The notes beneath the pieces are model-generated. The model was not told the origin of the DNA. It saw only the letters and a list, made by a program, of their open reading frames with translations, and ran no database searches. A stretch of DNA of 5,456 nt from Acidobacteriota bacterium. Lineage in GTDB: Bacteria; Acidobacteriota; Terriglobia; Terriglobales; Acidobacteriaceae. The DNA is taken from contig JAKAAZ010000226.1 of the NCBI GenBank assembly GCA_021802085.1, positions 1 to 5,456 of the forward strand. Direction: 5' to 3'. Both the position numbers and the translations under genes were made by a program. This document shows positions 5,075 through 5,456 of this stretch, one piece after another (position 1 is the stretch's first letter; each line of letters starts with the position of its first letter).

Positions 5075-5456
5075 ATGCCGCCACTTAGTAAATTGAAGGG
5101 CGTGTTTCTAGGCTCCTTATCGGACTGCCGTGCCTTGTACCGGCACTGCCTAACTCCGAATGGCGTCCACTCCAGCGCGGGGGTTGAGGCTGCGTTCCTT
5201 CAGATGTTTAAGTCTTGGGAGTCGTTGCTTGAGGATTGCACTGTGGCTTTCCTCTGTGGACATCTGAGATGTGATGGAAATCTCGTGTCATGTGATACCT
5301 ATATAAAATCTGAAGCGTTTGCGAGGGTCTTATTGTATCAAGACCGCAAGTTCATAGAGTGGACAGAGGTAGATACTGTGACGGGACGGTGGAACAACCT
5401 GTTTGGCGCTTCAAATCTTTTGGAGGGCGCTATCAAGCCCGGACTCACGGAACTGC
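5075..5456 (+). CDS. HEPN-like partner of the DUF262 gene, 3' end outside the window
   Basis: An ATG 10 bp after the DUF262 stop opens a frame that stays open to the window edge, giving 127 residues so far. It starts MPPLSKLKGVFLGSL. Residues 38-62 (VEAAFLQMFKSWESLLEDCTVAFLC) form an amphipathic helix with the Phe-x5-Trp-Glu pattern seen in HEPN proteins of the MAE_28990/RiboL-PSP kind. After a variable loop come FIEWTEVD (93-100) and RWNNLFGASNLLEGAI (105-120), like the middle of such proteins. The catalytic Arg-x4-6-His of HEPN ribonucleases normally comes later and would lie beyond the window, so activity cannot be judged. Tight spacing suggests one transcript with DUF262. There is no clear Shine-Dalgarno, so translation may be coupled to the upstream gene. 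Base composition matches the DUF262 gene. The family call is inference. Confidence 0.6.
   Translation, partial: MPPLSKLKGVFLGSLSDCRALYRHCLTPNGVHSSAGVEAAFLQMFKSWESLLEDCTVAFLCGHLRCDGNLVSCDTYIKSEAFARVLLYQDRKFIEWTEVDTVTGRWNNLFGASNLLEGAIKPGLTEL

Overview
The window looks like a piece of an Acidobacteriota chromosome, most likely a Terriglobia soil lineage. This rests on gene content and style only. There is a DUF5996 protein of the type common in that phylum, a GC-rich lipoprotein with an FN3-like and a DUF4185-like region, and the C-terminal tail of a MacB/FtsX-like permease. No rRNA, tRNA, CRISPR array or recognisable transposase is visible.

Left part (1-733): no convincing intact gene. Positions 1-251 are stop-rich in most frames and carry a 12-bp inverted repeat. 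Positions 252 to about 482 on the minus strand read as the C-terminal end of a broken GC-rich gene with one membrane helix. Positions 483-733 are AT-richer and hold a small hairpin and a doubtful 77-codon ORF that overlaps the next gene.

Middle part (734-3773): three ordinary-looking chromosomal genes. A secreted lipoprotein (734-2269, +) converges, with only 16 bp between stop codons, on a universal stress protein (2286-2723, -). Upstream of that, on the same strand, lies a DUF5996 protein (2853-3773, -). The 129-bp gap between the two minus-strand genes holds a perfect 18-bp inverted repeat. Each arm is itself a TTGC-N4-GCAA dyad like MarR-family operators, so the stress gene probably has its own regulated promoter.

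Right part (3842-5456): 3842-3901 on the minus strand keeps only the last 18-19 codons of a MacB/FtsX-like permease. Just beyond it the base composition drops and a two-gene plus-strand operon begins: a DUF262 protein with the DGQQR motif (4018-5064), then, 10 bp later, an ORF that runs off the window edge (5075-5456) and has the look of a HEPN-type helical partner. DUF262 proteins are known from GmrSD type IV restriction and SspE phosphorothioate-dependent defence. A DUF262 gene paired with a HEPN-like gene, next to a severed host gene, is best read as a horizontally acquired anti-phage or nucleic-acid defence module. This is the most interesting part of the window, and its second gene is incomplete here.
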